A stretch of 64,000 bases of DNA from Halorubrum salipaludis (GTDB lineage Archaea; Halobacteriota; Halobacteria; Halobacteriales; Haloferacaceae). This document shows positions 16,054-24,984 of the stretch, piece by piece. Location of the stretch: assembly GCF_002286985.1 (NCBI RefSeq), contig NZ_NSKC01000005.1, positions 281,001-345,000 on the forward strand, written 5' to 3'. The position numbers and the translations under genes are program-made. The notes under the pieces are model-generated. The model worked only from the letters and a program-made list of their open reading frames with translations. It made no database searches and had not been told where the DNA came from. Positions within the stretch are counted from its first letter, which is position 1, and every line of letters begins with the position of its first letter.

Positions 16054-17220
16054 TCACCAGACGAACCGGAACAGCAGCGTGAACGTGACGAGCGCCCCGA
16101 CGGTCGAGAGGATCGGGACGACGTTCTGCATCAGCACGACGCGCGCGCTCGTGGTCGGATTGAACAGGTCGGACGCCGAGGGGATGTCGGAGGGGTCACC
16201 CTCGCCGATCGGTCCCGTCTCGTCGGCTTTCAGCGCGCCGACGGAGACCGTCGGCTCCTTCTCGCCGCTGATCCCCTGTTTGACCGTGACGGTCCGCGTC
16301 GCGCGCCCCCACCCGAGGCCGACGATCGACATCGTCGCGATGATGACGAACGACGCCGGGATCCCGACCGCCGAGAGGCTGATGACGATACCGGAGGAGA
16401 CGCAGGCGACGACGATCGCCGCGGTCAGCGGGAGGTCGGTGATGTCGTTGCCGAGCGTGTCGAGCGTCCGTCGCGCGATCGTGAACGCCCCGACCGCGAC
16501 GGCGGCGCTCCCGAGGAGGATCATCGGCGTCATCTCGACGTTGTCGAGCGCGACGAGCGGCGCGATCGCGTTCGCGATGTTCGACGTGCCCGACGAAAAG
16601 GCCATCAGACAGCCGATCGCGATGACGACGAACCCGCCGACCAGCTCGCGGCGCGTCGTGTTCGGGCCCGGCACCGGCTTCGGAACGAGCCCGGAGCGGT
16701 CGAACTCGAACAGCGCACCCTCGGTGCTCTCGATCGCCACCCAGCTGTCGATCGCGGGGTAGAAGTACCGGCCGACGACGCCCGAGACCCAGAACCCGAT
16801 GATCGGCGCGACGATCCACCAGATGGCGATCTCGCCCATCACGGCTCGGTCCAGAGTCCCCGTCGCCAGCCCGAGGCCGGCGATGGCGCCGACCGCCGTC
16901 ATCGACGTCGACGCCGGCACGCCGGCGAAGTTGCCGACGAACAGCGCGCCGCCGATAAAAAAGAGGACGACGATGCTCGTCTCCAGCGTGAACACGTTGC
17001 CGCCGGTGACCAGGTCCTCGCCGAGCGTCGTCACGACGCGTTGCCCGAGCGTCCCCGCGCCGATGAAGAAGAACACCGACATCAGCGCCGCGGCGCCCGA
17101 CTTGGATATCACGTCCGCGCCGACCGCCGGTCCGAACGCCGGCCCCGTCGTCGCGCCGCCGATGTTGTACCCGACGAACGCCGCGACCACGAACCCGACG
17201 AGAAGTAAGACCTCAACCAT
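16054..17220 (-). CDS. PiT-family inorganic phosphate transporter
   Basis: This is a secondary phosphate permease of the PiT (PF01384) family. It has 388 residues with about ten helices, starting at MVEVLLLVGFVVAAFVGYN (ATG 17220). The minus-strand box gtttaac at 17247-17253 fits a leaderless start there. The duplicated family signature is seen as FVGYNIGGATTGPAFGPAVG near the N-terminus (degenerate) and FSSGTSNIANAIAPLVALDN in the second half. A central cytoplasmic loop (FEFDRSGLVPKPVPGPNTTRRE) separates the halves. It is divergent from larC, and an AbrB-PhoU regulator lies about 19 kb away. Confidence 0.9.
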   Translation of the reverse strand: MVEVLLLVGFVVAAFVGYNIGGATTGPAFGPAVGADVISKSGAAALMSVFFFIGAGTLGQRVVTTLGEDLVTGGNVFTLETSIVVLFFIGGALFVGNFAGVPASTSMTAVGAIAGLGLATGTLDRAVMGEIAIWWIVAPIIGFWVSGVVGRYFYPAIDSWVAIESTEGALFEFDRSGLVPKPVPGPNTTRRELVGGFVVIAIGCLMAFSSGTSNIANAIAPLVALDNVEMTPMILLGSAAVAVGAFTIARRTLDTLGNDITDLPLTAAIVVACVSSGIVISLSAVGIPASFVIIATMSIVGLGWGRATRTVTVKQGISGEKEPTVSVGALKADETGPIGEGDPSDIPSASDLFNPTTSARVVLMQNVVPILSTVGALVTFTLLFRFVW

Positions 17221-17340
17221 ATAGTCGCCACAACGACACACGGCGGGTTAAACGAACAGGTTTCCGCATCCCGACAGGAGCGTCGGGACCGCGATCCGCG
17301 GACCCGGAGGTATTTGTCCGGCGGCGGCCTCCGGTCGCTC

Positions 17341-18840
17341 ATGCGAACGCTCGTCTTCGACGGTCGGACCGGCGCCGCCGGCGACATGATCTGCGCCGCG
17401 CTGATCGCGGCCGGCGCCGATCCCGACGCGCTCTCCCCCGTGACCAATCGGCTCCCGGTCCGGTACGAGATCGGCGAGACGACGAAAAACGGGATCCGGG
17501 CGACGACCGTCGATGTGCTCCTCGACGGCGAGGACGACGCGGAGAGCGGCGGCCACTCTCACGACCACGATCACGCTCACGACGACCACGGGCACGATCA
17601 CGATCACGGCCATGAGCATGACCACGGCCACGAGCACAACCACGAACACGACCATGACCACTCTCACGACCACGGTCACGAACACGACGATTCCGGCCAC
17701 ACCCCCGCTGAGGGCGCCGGCGTCCACCGGAGCTACCCCGAGGTCGTCGCGCTCGTCGAGTCGATGGACCTCCCCGAGCCGGTCGAGTCGGTCGCGCTCG
17801 ACGCCTTCGAGCGACTCGGGCGCGCGGAGGCGTCGGTCCACGGCACCGACCTCGCCGAGACCCATTTCCACGAGGTCGGCGCCGACGACGCGATCGCCGA
17901 CGTGGTCGGCGCGGCGCTCCTCTTGGACGACCTCGGCCCCGATCGGGTCGTGACCACCCCGGTCGCGACCGGCGGCGGCGAGGTGGAGATGAGCCACGGC
18001 GTCTACCCGGTCCCGGCGCCGGCGACGACCGAAATCGCGGCCGGCGCCGACTTCGCGGTGGTCGGCGGGCCGGTCGACCGCGAGCTGCTCACGCCCACGG
18101 GCGCCGCGATCCTCGCTGCGGTCGCCGAGGGCACCGACGCGATCCCGGACCTCGCGGTCGAGGCCGCCGGCTACGGCGCGGGCGACGCGACCCTCCCGGA
18201 CCACCCGAACGTGCTCCGAGCGCTGGTCGGCGAGGGCCGCGAGCCGGCGGCCGACGGCGAGGCTCACGAGCACGACCACGAGGACGCGGCCCACCACGCC
18301 GACGATGCGGCCCACCACACCGACCACGACGATGCAACCCACCACACCGACGACCACGGTCACGGCCTCGTCCACGACGACGTGGCCGTGCTCGAAACGA
18401 ACCTCGACGACGCCGCCCCCGAGGTGCTCGGCGGGCTCCAGGAGACGCTCAAGCGCGCCGGCGCGCGCGACGTGACGATCGTGCCGACCACGATGAAGAA
18501 GTCGCGACCGGGGCACCTCGTGAAGGTGATCTGCAAGCCCGGGGACGCCGAGACGGTCGCGGAGCGGCTCGCCCGCGAGACGGGGACCCTCGGCGTCCGC
18601 CAGTCCGGCGCGAGCCACCGGTGGATCGCCGAGCGCGCGTTCGAGACAGCTGTCCTCGCGGTCGACGGCGACGATTACGAGGTGGCGGTGAAGGTCGCGT
18701 CGACCGCCGAGGGCGACGTCTACGACGTGAGCGCCGAGTACGACGACGCGGCCGGGGTGGCCGAAGCGACCGGGATCCCGATCCGGGACGTGCTCCGGCG
18801 GGCGGAAGCCGACGTGCGCGATCGGCTCGGCGAGGAGTAG
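17341..18840 (+). CDS. larC: Nickel insertion protein LarC (nickel-pincer cofactor biosynthesis)
   Basis: LarC inserts nickel into the bis-thiocarboxylated pyridinium nucleotide to make the nickel-pincer cofactor of lactate racemase and related enzymes. The 499-residue protein starts at MRTLVFDGRTGAAGDM (ATG 17341), about 28 nt below a TATA-like site. Two His/Asp-rich runs are present, a long one at residues about 73-120 made of (D/G/E)H repeats and a shorter one at about 308-340. They are likely nickel-buffering regions. The LarC core follows, with ETNLDDAAPEVLGG, TMKKSRPGHLVKVICKP and a C-terminal DVYDVSAEYDDAA. No larB, larE or racemase lies nearby. The His-rich tracts are longer than the catalytic fold needs. 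Confidence 0.93.
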   Translation: MRTLVFDGRTGAAGDMICAALIAAGADPDALSPVTNRLPVRYEIGETTKNGIRATTVDVLLDGEDDAESGGHSHDHDHAHDDHGHDHDHGHEHDHGHEHNHEHDHDHSHDHGHEHDDSGHTPAEGAGVHRSYPEVVALVESMDLPEPVESVALDAFERLGRAEASVHGTDLAETHFHEVGADDAIADVVGAALLLDDLGPDRVVTTPVATGGGEVEMSHGVYPVPAPATTEIAAGADFAVVGGPVDRELLTPTGAAILAAVAEGTDAIPDLAVEAAGYGAGDATLPDHPNVLRALVGEGREPAADGEAHEHDHEDAAHHADDAAHHTDHDDATHHTDDHGHGLVHDDVAVLETNLDDAAPEVLGGLQETLKRAGARDVTIVPTTMKKSRPGHLVKVICKPGDAETVAERLARETGTLGVRQSGASHRWIAERAFETAVLAVDGDDYEVAVKVASTAEGDVYDVSAEYDDAAGVAEATGIPIRDVLRRAEADVRDRLGEE

Positions 18841-18878
18841 CGCGGAATAGCGAGGGTGAGGGACCGGGCTCGCCGCGG

Positions 18879-19190
18879 TCACCCCGGGGGCTCGACCCGT
18901 TCGACGCGCTCGGGCTCGACGCCGAACCCGTCGGCCAACCGGTCGGCGACGCGGTCGGCGACCCGCTCGTCGGGCCGGTCCGCATCCGCGACCGACAGGG
19001 TCGCGACCGCCTCGACCGTCGTGTCGTTGAGCCCGGGCTGGAGACCGGCGATCGACAGGTCCTCGACGGCGACGCCGTCGACCCGCTCGATCTGTTCGCG
19101 GGCGCCGGCGACGAGGTCGCCGGCGGCGGCCTGCGAGACGCGCACCGTCACGGTCGCTTCCACGGTCTGCGTGTGGATGGCTGCTGCCAT
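18879..19190 (-). CDS. Small haloarchaeal protein, unknown function
   Basis: The protein has 103 residues starting at MAAAIHTQTVEATVTVRV (ATG 19190); the upstream extension is Arg-rich and unlikely. It is acidic with alternating strand-like segments, LSIAGLQPGLNDTTVEAVATLSV being the most regular, and a C-terminal helix rich in Asp, Glu and Val ending in EPPG. No motif or transmembrane segment is seen. It is convergent with larC, 38 nt away, so it has its own transcription. Composition and reading-frame quality support a real gene; the family was not recognised. Confidence 0.6.
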   Translation of the reverse strand: MAAAIHTQTVEATVTVRVSQAAAGDLVAGAREQIERVDGVAVEDLSIAGLQPGLNDTTVEAVATLSVADADRPDERVADRVADRLADGFGVEPERVERVEPPG

Positions 19191-19393
19191 AGCCCCTCGC
19201 CGCGAGTCGAACGCGGCGCGGACCGGTCCGCGGCCTCGAACGCGGGCCCGGCTTCGGCGGACCCGACGCTCGCGAGGGGAACACGGTCGCGTCCGGCGGT
19301 CGGCGATCGGCGGCGCGATCACCGGCGACACAGCGACGGCTGGAGAAGTCGGGATGCGGTCCGTCCCGCGGGGAACTCCCCAGCCGACGCGCG

Positions 19394-19507
19394 TTACGCG
19401 GTCGGGCGGACGGACCGTGTTTCCGGAATCCCGTAGCCGTTCCAGCCGAGGAGCGCGCCGCTGACGAGGGCGGCGGACGCCGAGACGGCGGAACGGAGGC
19501 GGGTCAT
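19394..19507 (-). CDS. Candidate 37-residue hydrophobic mini-protein
   Basis: This is a short frame with an N-terminal positive charge (MTRLRSAV), one hydrophobic helix (SASAALVSGALLGWNGYG) and a polar end. A TATA-like tttaataac lies near 19560 on the minus strand, which would give a leader of roughly 25-30 nt. It sits divergently next to aspS. Size and shape match single-span microproteins, but nothing else supports it, so treat it as tentative. Confidence 0.3.
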   Translation of the reverse strand: MTRLRSAVSASAALVSGALLGWNGYGIPETRSVRPTA

Positions 19508-19732
19508 ACGTGGACTCCGGCGGCGCGAGGCGCCGTTACCGGTTCGGTATGTCGGGTAGTTATTAAATCTATGGCGGCCGTGTGACTCGGTAACTGTTGG
19601 CTTATATTCGGTGAGCGAGCGAATTGCGGCCGCGAATCCCGCGCAGATGACCCAGATCGGCCGGTTCCGGCGACGGCGAGACGACAGGCCTATGACGAAC
19701 GCCCGACCAGTTGCGCGTAAGCAGCCACCGTC

Positions 19733-21037
19733 ATGATCGAGCGAATCCACACGTCGGACGTCGAACCGGACGCGGACGAGGTCGCCATCGCCGGCCACGT
19801 CCACGAGATCCGCGACCTGGGAGGCCTCGTCTTCCTCATCGTGCGCGACCGCGAGGGGCTCATCCAGATCGTCTTCAAGGAGGAGCGCGAGCCGGAGCTG
19901 TTCGAGGCCGTCCAAGACGTGGGCGCCGAGGACGTGGTCCGTGTCGTCGGCGAGCCACTGGAGAGCGATCAGGCGCCCGGCGGCGTCGAGATCGCCCCGA
20001 CCGAGTACGAGGTCATCGACGAGGCGGACTCCCCGCTCCCGCTGGAGATCTCGAAGGACATCGAGGTCGACCTCTCGACCCGGCTCGACAACCGCGCGCT
20101 CGACCTCCGCAAGCCGGAGACGCTCGCCGTGTTCACGCTCCGCTCGGAGCTGATGACGGCGATGGAGGAGTGGTTCGACGAGGAGGGGTTCGTCGACATC
20201 AAGACGCCGCTCATCTCGAAGGGCGGCGCCGAGGGCGGCGCGGAGCTGTTCCCGATCCTCTACTACAACCAGGACGCGTTCCTGTCGCAGAGCCCCCAGC
20301 TGTACAAGCAGATGCTGATGGCGTCGGGCTACGAGGCCGTCTACGAGACCGGCACCGCGTTCCGCGCCGAGGACTTCGCCACCTCCCGACACGTCTCCGA
20401 GATCGCGATGTTCGACGTGGAGCTGGCGTACATCGACGACCACGACGACGTGATGGACGTCCAGGAGGAGTCGCTGCGGTACGCGCTCCGCGAGGTCGCC
20501 GAGAACGCCGAACGCGAGCTCGACCTGCTCGACGTGGACCTGGATGTCCCGGAGGACGACTTCCCCCGGATCACCTTCGACGAGGCGCTCGACATCCTCG
20601 AGACCGAGTTCGGTCACTTCCCGGACGACCCGACTGACCTCGACACGAAGGGCGAGAAGCTGCTCGGCGAGCACTTCGAGGAGCAGGGCCACCCCGCGTT
20701 CTTCGTCGTCGGCTACCCCGACGAGAAGTTCTACTACATGCAGGACGTCGAGGGCGACGACATCGCCTCGCGGAAGTTCGATCTCATTTATAAGGGCCAG
20801 GAGCTCTCCTCGGGCGGCCAGCGCGAGCACGACGTCGAGCGCATGGTCGAGGTCATGGAGGAGGAGGGCGTCGAGACGGCCAACTTCGAGTTCTACATCG
20901 AGGCGCTCAGCTTCGGCACCCCGCCCCACGGCGGCTACGGGCTCGGCATCGACCGGCTCGTCCAGAAGGTCGCCGACCTGGACAACATCAAGGAGGCGAT
21001 CATGTTCCCGCGCGACCCGAACCGGCTGGAGCCCTGA
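19733..21037 (+). CDS. aspS: Aspartyl-tRNA synthetase (archaeal type, probably non-discriminating)
   Basis: This class II enzyme charges tRNA-Asp with aspartate. It has 434 residues from the ATG at 19733, the archaeal length without bacterial insertions. The N-terminal OB-fold anticodon domain contains [20 protein letters not shown], and class II motif 2 is [14 protein letters not shown]. The flipping loop lies before it, and motif 3 is [12 protein letters not shown] near the C-terminus. In discriminating archaeal enzymes an anticodon-domain position after the Gly is Trp; here GHVHEIRD carries His. That suggests a non-discriminating enzyme that also makes Asp-tRNA-Asn for GatCAB, an inference from known determinants that I could not test here. 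Confidence 0.96.
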   Translation: MIERIHTSDVEPDADEVAIAGHVHEIRDLGGLVFLIVRDREGLIQIVFKEEREPELFEAVQDVGAEDVVRVVGEPLESDQAPGGVEIAPTEYEVIDEADSPLPLEISKDIEVDLSTRLDNRALDLRKPETLAVFTLRSELMTAMEEWFDEEGFVDIKTPLISKGGAEGGAELFPILYYNQDAFLSQSPQLYKQMLMASGYEAVYETGTAFRAEDFATSRHVSEIAMFDVELAYIDDHDDVMDVQEESLRYALREVAENAERELDLLDVDLDVPEDDFPRITFDEALDILETEFGHFPDDPTDLDTKGEKLLGEHFEEQGHPAFFVVGYPDEKFYYMQDVEGDDIASRKFDLIYKGQELSSGGQREHDVERMVEVMEEEGVETANFEFYIEALSFGTPPHGGYGLGIDRLVQKVADLDNIKEAIMFPRDPNRLEP

Positions 21038-21291
21038 GGGGAGCGATCGTCTGACACGGTCGAACTCTTGATTCAGACGGACTTCTGATCGCCCTCCGTG
21101 AACCCCTGACACGATCCGCGGGCGAACCGTCGCTCGCGGGTCGCTCGCCGCGCTGTTTATAAGTAATGGCCGATGTCGCCGAATTCGGACTCTCAAGCCG
21201 CCTATCGGCGGTTAAACCGAGTTAAATCGGGCGAAACTCGGCCGAACGGCTTGGGGTATTAAAGGTGACAGCGGTCCGAGCGGGAACCGTC

Positions 21292-21591
21292 ATGAACGCG
21301 ATCCGAACGACGCTGATCGTGGCGCTCGCCACGGTGGTACTGATCGGGACCGGCGCGGCCGCCGGCGCCGTCGCGGCCGCTCCCGGACCGGACAATGGGT
21401 CCGGCGACGCGGGACCGCCGAGCGACCTCCCGGATCAGGTACCCGACTTCGTCGGCGACATCCTGAGTAGTGTGAACGACTTCATCGGCGGCGGGCTCGA
21501 CGACCTCGGCGAGACCGTGAGCGGGATCGCCGGCGACGGCGCCGGTGAGGACGAGAGCGCGGACGGCGAGACCGACGACGGGGGTGCGTAA
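21292..21591 (+). CDS. Small exported acidic protein, unknown function
   Basis: The protein has 99 residues. The start MNAIRTTLIVALATVVLIGTG (ATG 21292) is a signal-peptide-like hydrophobic segment; an upstream in-frame GTG at 21265 is less likely. A TATA-like gtattaaag lies about 30 nt upstream. The mature part is Gly/Asp/Pro-rich with one amphipathic segment (LPDQVPDFVGDILSSVNDFIGGGL) and an acidic tail (ESADGETDDGGA). The next gene starts one base after its TAA (GTG at 21593), so the two are an operon with the DUF4382 lipoprotein. No family was recognised. Confidence 0.75.
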   Translation: MNAIRTTLIVALATVVLIGTGAAAGAVAAAPGPDNGSGDAGPPSDLPDQVPDFVGDILSSVNDFIGGGLDDLGETVSGIAGDGAGEDESADGETDDGGA

Positions 21592-21592
21592 C

Positions 21593-22327
21593 GTGACGGA
21601 CCGCACGTCCGACCGTCTCGCGCTCGACCGACGGACGTACCTGCAGGCGACCGGCGCCGCCGCGCTCGGCGCGTCCGGCCTCGCCGGCTGCGTCGGCCGC
21701 GCGACCGGGACGCTCGCGACCGCAGTCACCGACCAGCCCGCCGACATCGGCGACTTCGAATCGCTCGTGGTCACCGTCGAGGGGATCTGGCTCGGTCCCG
21801 AGGGCGCCGAGAGCGGCGCGGAGGGGAATCAGACGGACGACGGGAGTGCGACCGACGACGGCGATGACGGTGCCGACGGCAACGAGACCGACGACGGAAG
21901 CGGGGCGGACGACGAAGACGATGGCGAAGAGGGCGAACCCTCCGGCCGCGAGTACCACGAGTTCGACGAGGCGCAGGAGGCCGACCTCGTCCAGCTACAG
22001 AACGGGGAGACGCAGCTGATCGACGAGCGAGAGCTGTCGGTCGGGACGTACCGGTTCCTCCAGCTCGACGTCTCGAACGTCGACGGCACCCTCGAAAGCG
22101 GCGACGAGGCCGAAGTCGACCTCCCGGGGAACGCGCCGCTGACGTTCAACGCGGAGTTCGAGGTGCGCGAGAACACCCGGACTGAGTTCACCGCCGACTT
22201 CGCCCCGGTCCGACGCGGCACCGGCGGGTACCTCCTGCGGCCGGTTCCGAGCGGGATCGAAGTCGACTACGAGGAGACGGACGGCGACTCCGGCGACGGG
22301 GACGGAACCGACGAGGAGTCGGGATAG
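21593..22327 (+). CDS. DUF4382 domain lipoprotein
   Basis: The protein has 244 residues and starts with GTG at 21593, giving MTDRTSDRLALDRRTYLQATG. It has a twin-arginine-like RRTYLQ followed by a lipobox ending in LAGC (about Cys33), so it is an exported, lipid-anchored protein. The DUF4382 fold is recognised from FESLVVTVEGIWLGPEG, ADLVQLQNGETQLIDER, LSVGTYRFLQLDVSNVDG and FTADFAPVRRGTGGYLLRP. A long Asp/Gly/Glu/Asn insertion (residues about 82-125) interrupts the first strands, and a similar acidic tail closes the protein. The domain occurs in exported proteins of haloarchaea; the ligand is unknown. Confidence 0.85.
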   Translation: MTDRTSDRLALDRRTYLQATGAAALGASGLAGCVGRATGTLATAVTDQPADIGDFESLVVTVEGIWLGPEGAESGAEGNQTDDGSATDDGDDGADGNETDDGSGADDEDDGEEGEPSGREYHEFDEAQEADLVQLQNGETQLIDERELSVGTYRFLQLDVSNVDGTLESGDEAEVDLPGNAPLTFNAEFEVRENTRTEFTADFAPVRRGTGGYLLRPVPSGIEVDYEETDGDSGDGDGTDEESG

Positions 22328-22540
22328 CCGGCGGCGCGTCGCGTTCCCCTCGGTCCCCCGTTGAAGCCGCGACCGACCGCGGCTTCGGGGTCAGGGTTGG
22401 GAGCGGTCCCGGGATTCGGGGACCAGGGGAATGCACGCTCGCGTCGGTCCCCCGTCGGAGGCACACGACCCGTTCGATCGTCCCGCCGCGGTTCGACGCG
22501 TCGGGACGGTCGGGTTTCGTTCGACGTGACGCAGCGAGAA

Positions 22541-22588
22541 GACGCGAGACGACGCGAGATGCTGCGATAGACGCGAGACGACGCGAGA
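22541..22588. repeat. Short direct repeat in the 22328-22611 intergenic stretch
   Basis: A 19-bp unit (GACGCGAGACGACGCGAGA) occurs at 22541-22559 and again at 22570-22588, with related GCGAGA/GCGATA steps between. It lies 3' of the DUF4382 gene and beside the 3' end of the convergent membrane-protein gene. No gene or clear promoter is seen in the rest of this 284-bp intergenic stretch. Confidence 0.8.
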
Positions 22589-22611
22589 GACGCACACCGC
22601 ACTCGCGCCGA

Positions 22612-23289
22612 TCACGCGGTCGGCGACGCGCGATCTCTTATAAACGTCCGATACAGCGGCCCGGCGAGCAGCAGCGCTCCGAGGCCGGCCATCGCGACCA
22701 ACACGGTCGGATCGATCGCGGCGACGCCCCCGGCCGCGAGCCGGGTGACGGAGACACCGATCGCGACGCCGACGACCGCCCACGGCAACTCGCCGAGGGC
22801 CGTGCCGACGAGCAGCGACCGGAGACCGATTCCCGACCCGCCCGCGGCGACCGAGACGGCGTCAGAGGGGACCGGCAGCAGCCGCGTCGCGGTGACGGCC
22901 CGGACACCTCCGGTAGCGTCGGCCAGTCGCTCGCCCGCGCCGCAGAGCCGGTCGGCCGTCCGCGAGCCTTCTCGGGCCCGAGTGCGTCCGATCCGCGCGA
23001 ACCAGTACGGCGGGAGCGCCGTCGCGACCATCGCGGCGACGCCGACGGGGAGCCCGACCCACCCGTACCCGTAGCCGGCGACCACCGCGAGCAGCGTCGT
23101 CGGCCAGGCGAGGAACGGCCGGACCGCCGTCAGCGCGACCAGCGCGGCGCCGAACCGGATCGGATCGTCGGCGAGCCACGTCAGCGGCCCGAGCACGGCG
23201 CCGGGGGAGACGACCCACGCGGCCGCCGCGAACGCGGCCAGCGTACCCCCCGCGAGCGCGTACCCGACGATTCCGGTTCGGCGATTCAC
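22612..23289 (-). CDS. TVP38/TMEM64-like (VTT domain) membrane protein
   Basis: The protein has 225 residues and starts with GTG at 23289. Several hydrophobic helices are separated by the VTT/SNARE-associated pattern: VRPFLAWPTTLLAVVAGYGYGW, then GLPVGVAAMVATALPPYWFARIG, and RAVTATRLLPVPSDAVSVAAG. The last matches the family's loop R-x-(V/L)P-x-P where substrates or ions are thought to pass. DedA/VTT proteins are linked to lipid scrambling and membrane homeostasis, and the exact role here is unknown. A second membrane gene on the same strand lies 57 nt upstream. Confidence 0.75.
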   Translation of the reverse strand: MNRRTGIVGYALAGGTLAAFAAAAWVVSPGAVLGPLTWLADDPIRFGAALVALTAVRPFLAWPTTLLAVVAGYGYGWVGLPVGVAAMVATALPPYWFARIGRTRAREGSRTADRLCGAGERLADATGGVRAVTATRLLPVPSDAVSVAAGGSGIGLRSLLVGTALGELPWAVVGVAIGVSVTRLAAGGVAAIDPTVLVAMAGLGALLLAGPLYRTFIRDRASPTA

Positions 23290-23346
23290 GAACGCCGGTG
23301 CTCTCTCGGACGATAAACGCTTTGTGGAGTCGACCCCGCCTCGGCC

Positions 23347-23874
23347 TCACTCATCGAGGAGCTCCCGACGGAACGCCGGGGAGAGGTGCTCCCGCTGCCA
23401 CGCCTCGATCGCGGCCTCGTCGAGGCGGCTCGCCCAGAGCGCGAGCAGGCCGACCGCGAAGGCGACTCCGGGGAGGATCAGGACGGCGGCGTCGACGAAC
23501 AGCTCCGGCCGAAAGAGGAAGCGGGCGATCCGGTCGCGGAACGCGCCCCACGCCGGCCCGAACGCGACCCATCGGAACGCGGTCGGGACGACCGCCACTG
23601 TGACGACCGGGTAGACGAGCGCGTCCGTCACCGGCCCGCCCTTGCCCCGGGCGAACGCGGCAGCGTAGAACCCCCAGCAGGCCAGCGACGCGACCGCCGA
23701 CGCGACTCTCCGAGGCCCGTCCGGCGCGCCGTGATCGAGGGCGCCGAGTCCGAACAGGAGGGCCGCCGCGCCGACGTAGCCGAGCAGGCAGGCGAGCGCG
23801 CCCCCGAGGAGGACGCCTGCGTGAGCGGTCCGCGACTGGTTCGCGAACGGGGTCAGACCGATCGGAAGCGCCAT
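23347..23874 (-). CDS. Integral membrane protein, unknown function
   Basis: The protein has 175 residues from the ATG at 23874. Hydrophobic helices are at AGVLLGGALACLLGYVGAAALL, ASLACWGFYAAAFA, LVYPVVTVAVVPTAF and LFVDAAVLILPGVAFAVGLLAL, and the C-terminus is charged (EAWQREHLSPAFRRELLDE). No motif ties it to a family. It lies 57 nt upstream of the VTT-domain gene on the same strand, so the two may be cotranscribed membrane proteins. Confidence 0.7.
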   Translation of the reverse strand: MALPIGLTPFANQSRTAHAGVLLGGALACLLGYVGAAALLFGLGALDHGAPDGPRRVASAVASLACWGFYAAAFARGKGGPVTDALVYPVVTVAVVPTAFRWVAFGPAWGAFRDRIARFLFRPELFVDAAVLILPGVAFAVGLLALWASRLDEAAIEAWQREHLSPAFRRELLDE

Positions 23875-24035
23875 GGCCGGAGGATGCGGCCGGCCGGCGG
23901 TTGAAGGTTGCGAGTCGACCGACGGCCCGAAGTCGGGACGCGGGAGATCGAATCGGGACGCCGAGCGGCCTCGCGTTTCTCGACTCTCGCGCTCCCCGAC
24001 TCACGACAGCTCCCCGACCACGACAGCTTCCCGAC

Positions 24036-24863
24036 TCACGAGAGCTTCCCGAGCGCCTCGAAGAAGTCGGAGGGGGGTCCCGCGATCCGCATCGGCGGGG
24101 TCGTGCGCTCGACGGTCACCTCGGTCGGAGCGGGGAGCGTCGTCGTGTTCCGGCCGTCGCTGGCGACGACGGCCTCCTCCACTCCCTCCACCGCCACGGT
24201 CACGGTCGCGTCGGCGTCGACCACGAGCGGGGGCATCCCCTCGTCGGCGACCATCTCGTTGACGACGAGCCCGCTCACGCCGGGGTGAACGAGCGGACCG
24301 CCCTCAGAGAGGTTGTACGCGGTCGAGCCGGTCGGCGTCGCGACGAGGACCCCGTCGGCGTGCCCGCCCGCGTACCGGCTCCCGTCCACGCGCACCTCGT
24401 AGTCGATCCCGGCGCCCGGACCCCGCCGGCCGCCCTGGATCACAACCTCGTTGGCGGCGGGGACGGAGGTCCACCCGTCGGCCCGGGCGGCGAGCCGCGG
24501 GGCCTCCCGTACGTCCATCTCCCCGCGGTCGAACGCCTCGACCTCCGAGAGGACGGCCGCCGCGGCGTCTTCCGGCGGAACGGCGTTGAGGAAGCCGACC
24601 TCTCCGAGGTTGACGCCCACGATCGGGGTGTCGCCGGCGTTGCGCGCGACGAAGAGGAACGTCCCGTCGCCGCCGACCGCGACCGCGAGGTCGCAGTCGG
24701 TGAGCGCGTCGACCGGGCGACCGGCATCCGGCTCGTCGAGGGCGTCGGCGGTCTCCGCGTCGAGCCAGACCGACGCCCCGGCGCCGGCGACCGCGTCGCG
24801 CAGCTCCTCGGCGACGGCGACCGCGCGCTCGCTCCCCTTCCGCGCCACGATTCCGACCTCCAT
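24036..24863 (-). CDS. nadK: NAD kinase
   Basis: The enzyme phosphorylates NAD to NADP. It has 275 residues starting at MEVGIVARKGSERAV (ATG 24863), a better start than the in-frame one at 24890. The kinase signature is VAVGGDGTFLFVARN, followed by IVGVNLGEVGFLN, and the NE/D motif is AANEVVI. The Gly-rich ATPTGSTAYNLSEGGPLVHP is the second conserved block. Archaeal NadK enzymes may use ATP or polyphosphate. It is divergent from the KaiC-like gene with a 121-bp shared intergenic region. Confidence 0.95.
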   Translation of the reverse strand: MEVGIVARKGSERAVAVAEELRDAVAGAGASVWLDAETADALDEPDAGRPVDALTDCDLAVAVGGDGTFLFVARNAGDTPIVGVNLGEVGFLNAVPPEDAAAAVLSEVEAFDRGEMDVREAPRLAARADGWTSVPAANEVVIQGGRRGPGAGIDYEVRVDGSRYAGGHADGVLVATPTGSTAYNLSEGGPLVHPGVSGLVVNEMVADEGMPPLVVDADATVTVAVEGVEEAVVASDGRNTTTLPAPTEVTVERTTPPMRIAGPPSDFFEALGKLS

Positions 24864-24984
24864 GCGCCACCGATTCTCGCCGCCCGACAAAAGGATGCGG
24901 ACATCGGACCGCGGTTCCGGAAAGTTTCAAGCCGCCCGCCCGCCTTGCGGGAACCATGTCGACCCCCCACGGCCGACCGGAACC

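Noticed and set aside
17314..18337. His-rich runs in larC as a separate metal-binding gene
   Set aside because: They are continuous with the LarC frame and typical of LarC His-rich tracts.
22541..22588. Candidate CRISPR or regulatory array
   Set aside because: There are only two units of a GC-rich word with no unique spacers and no cas genes in the window.
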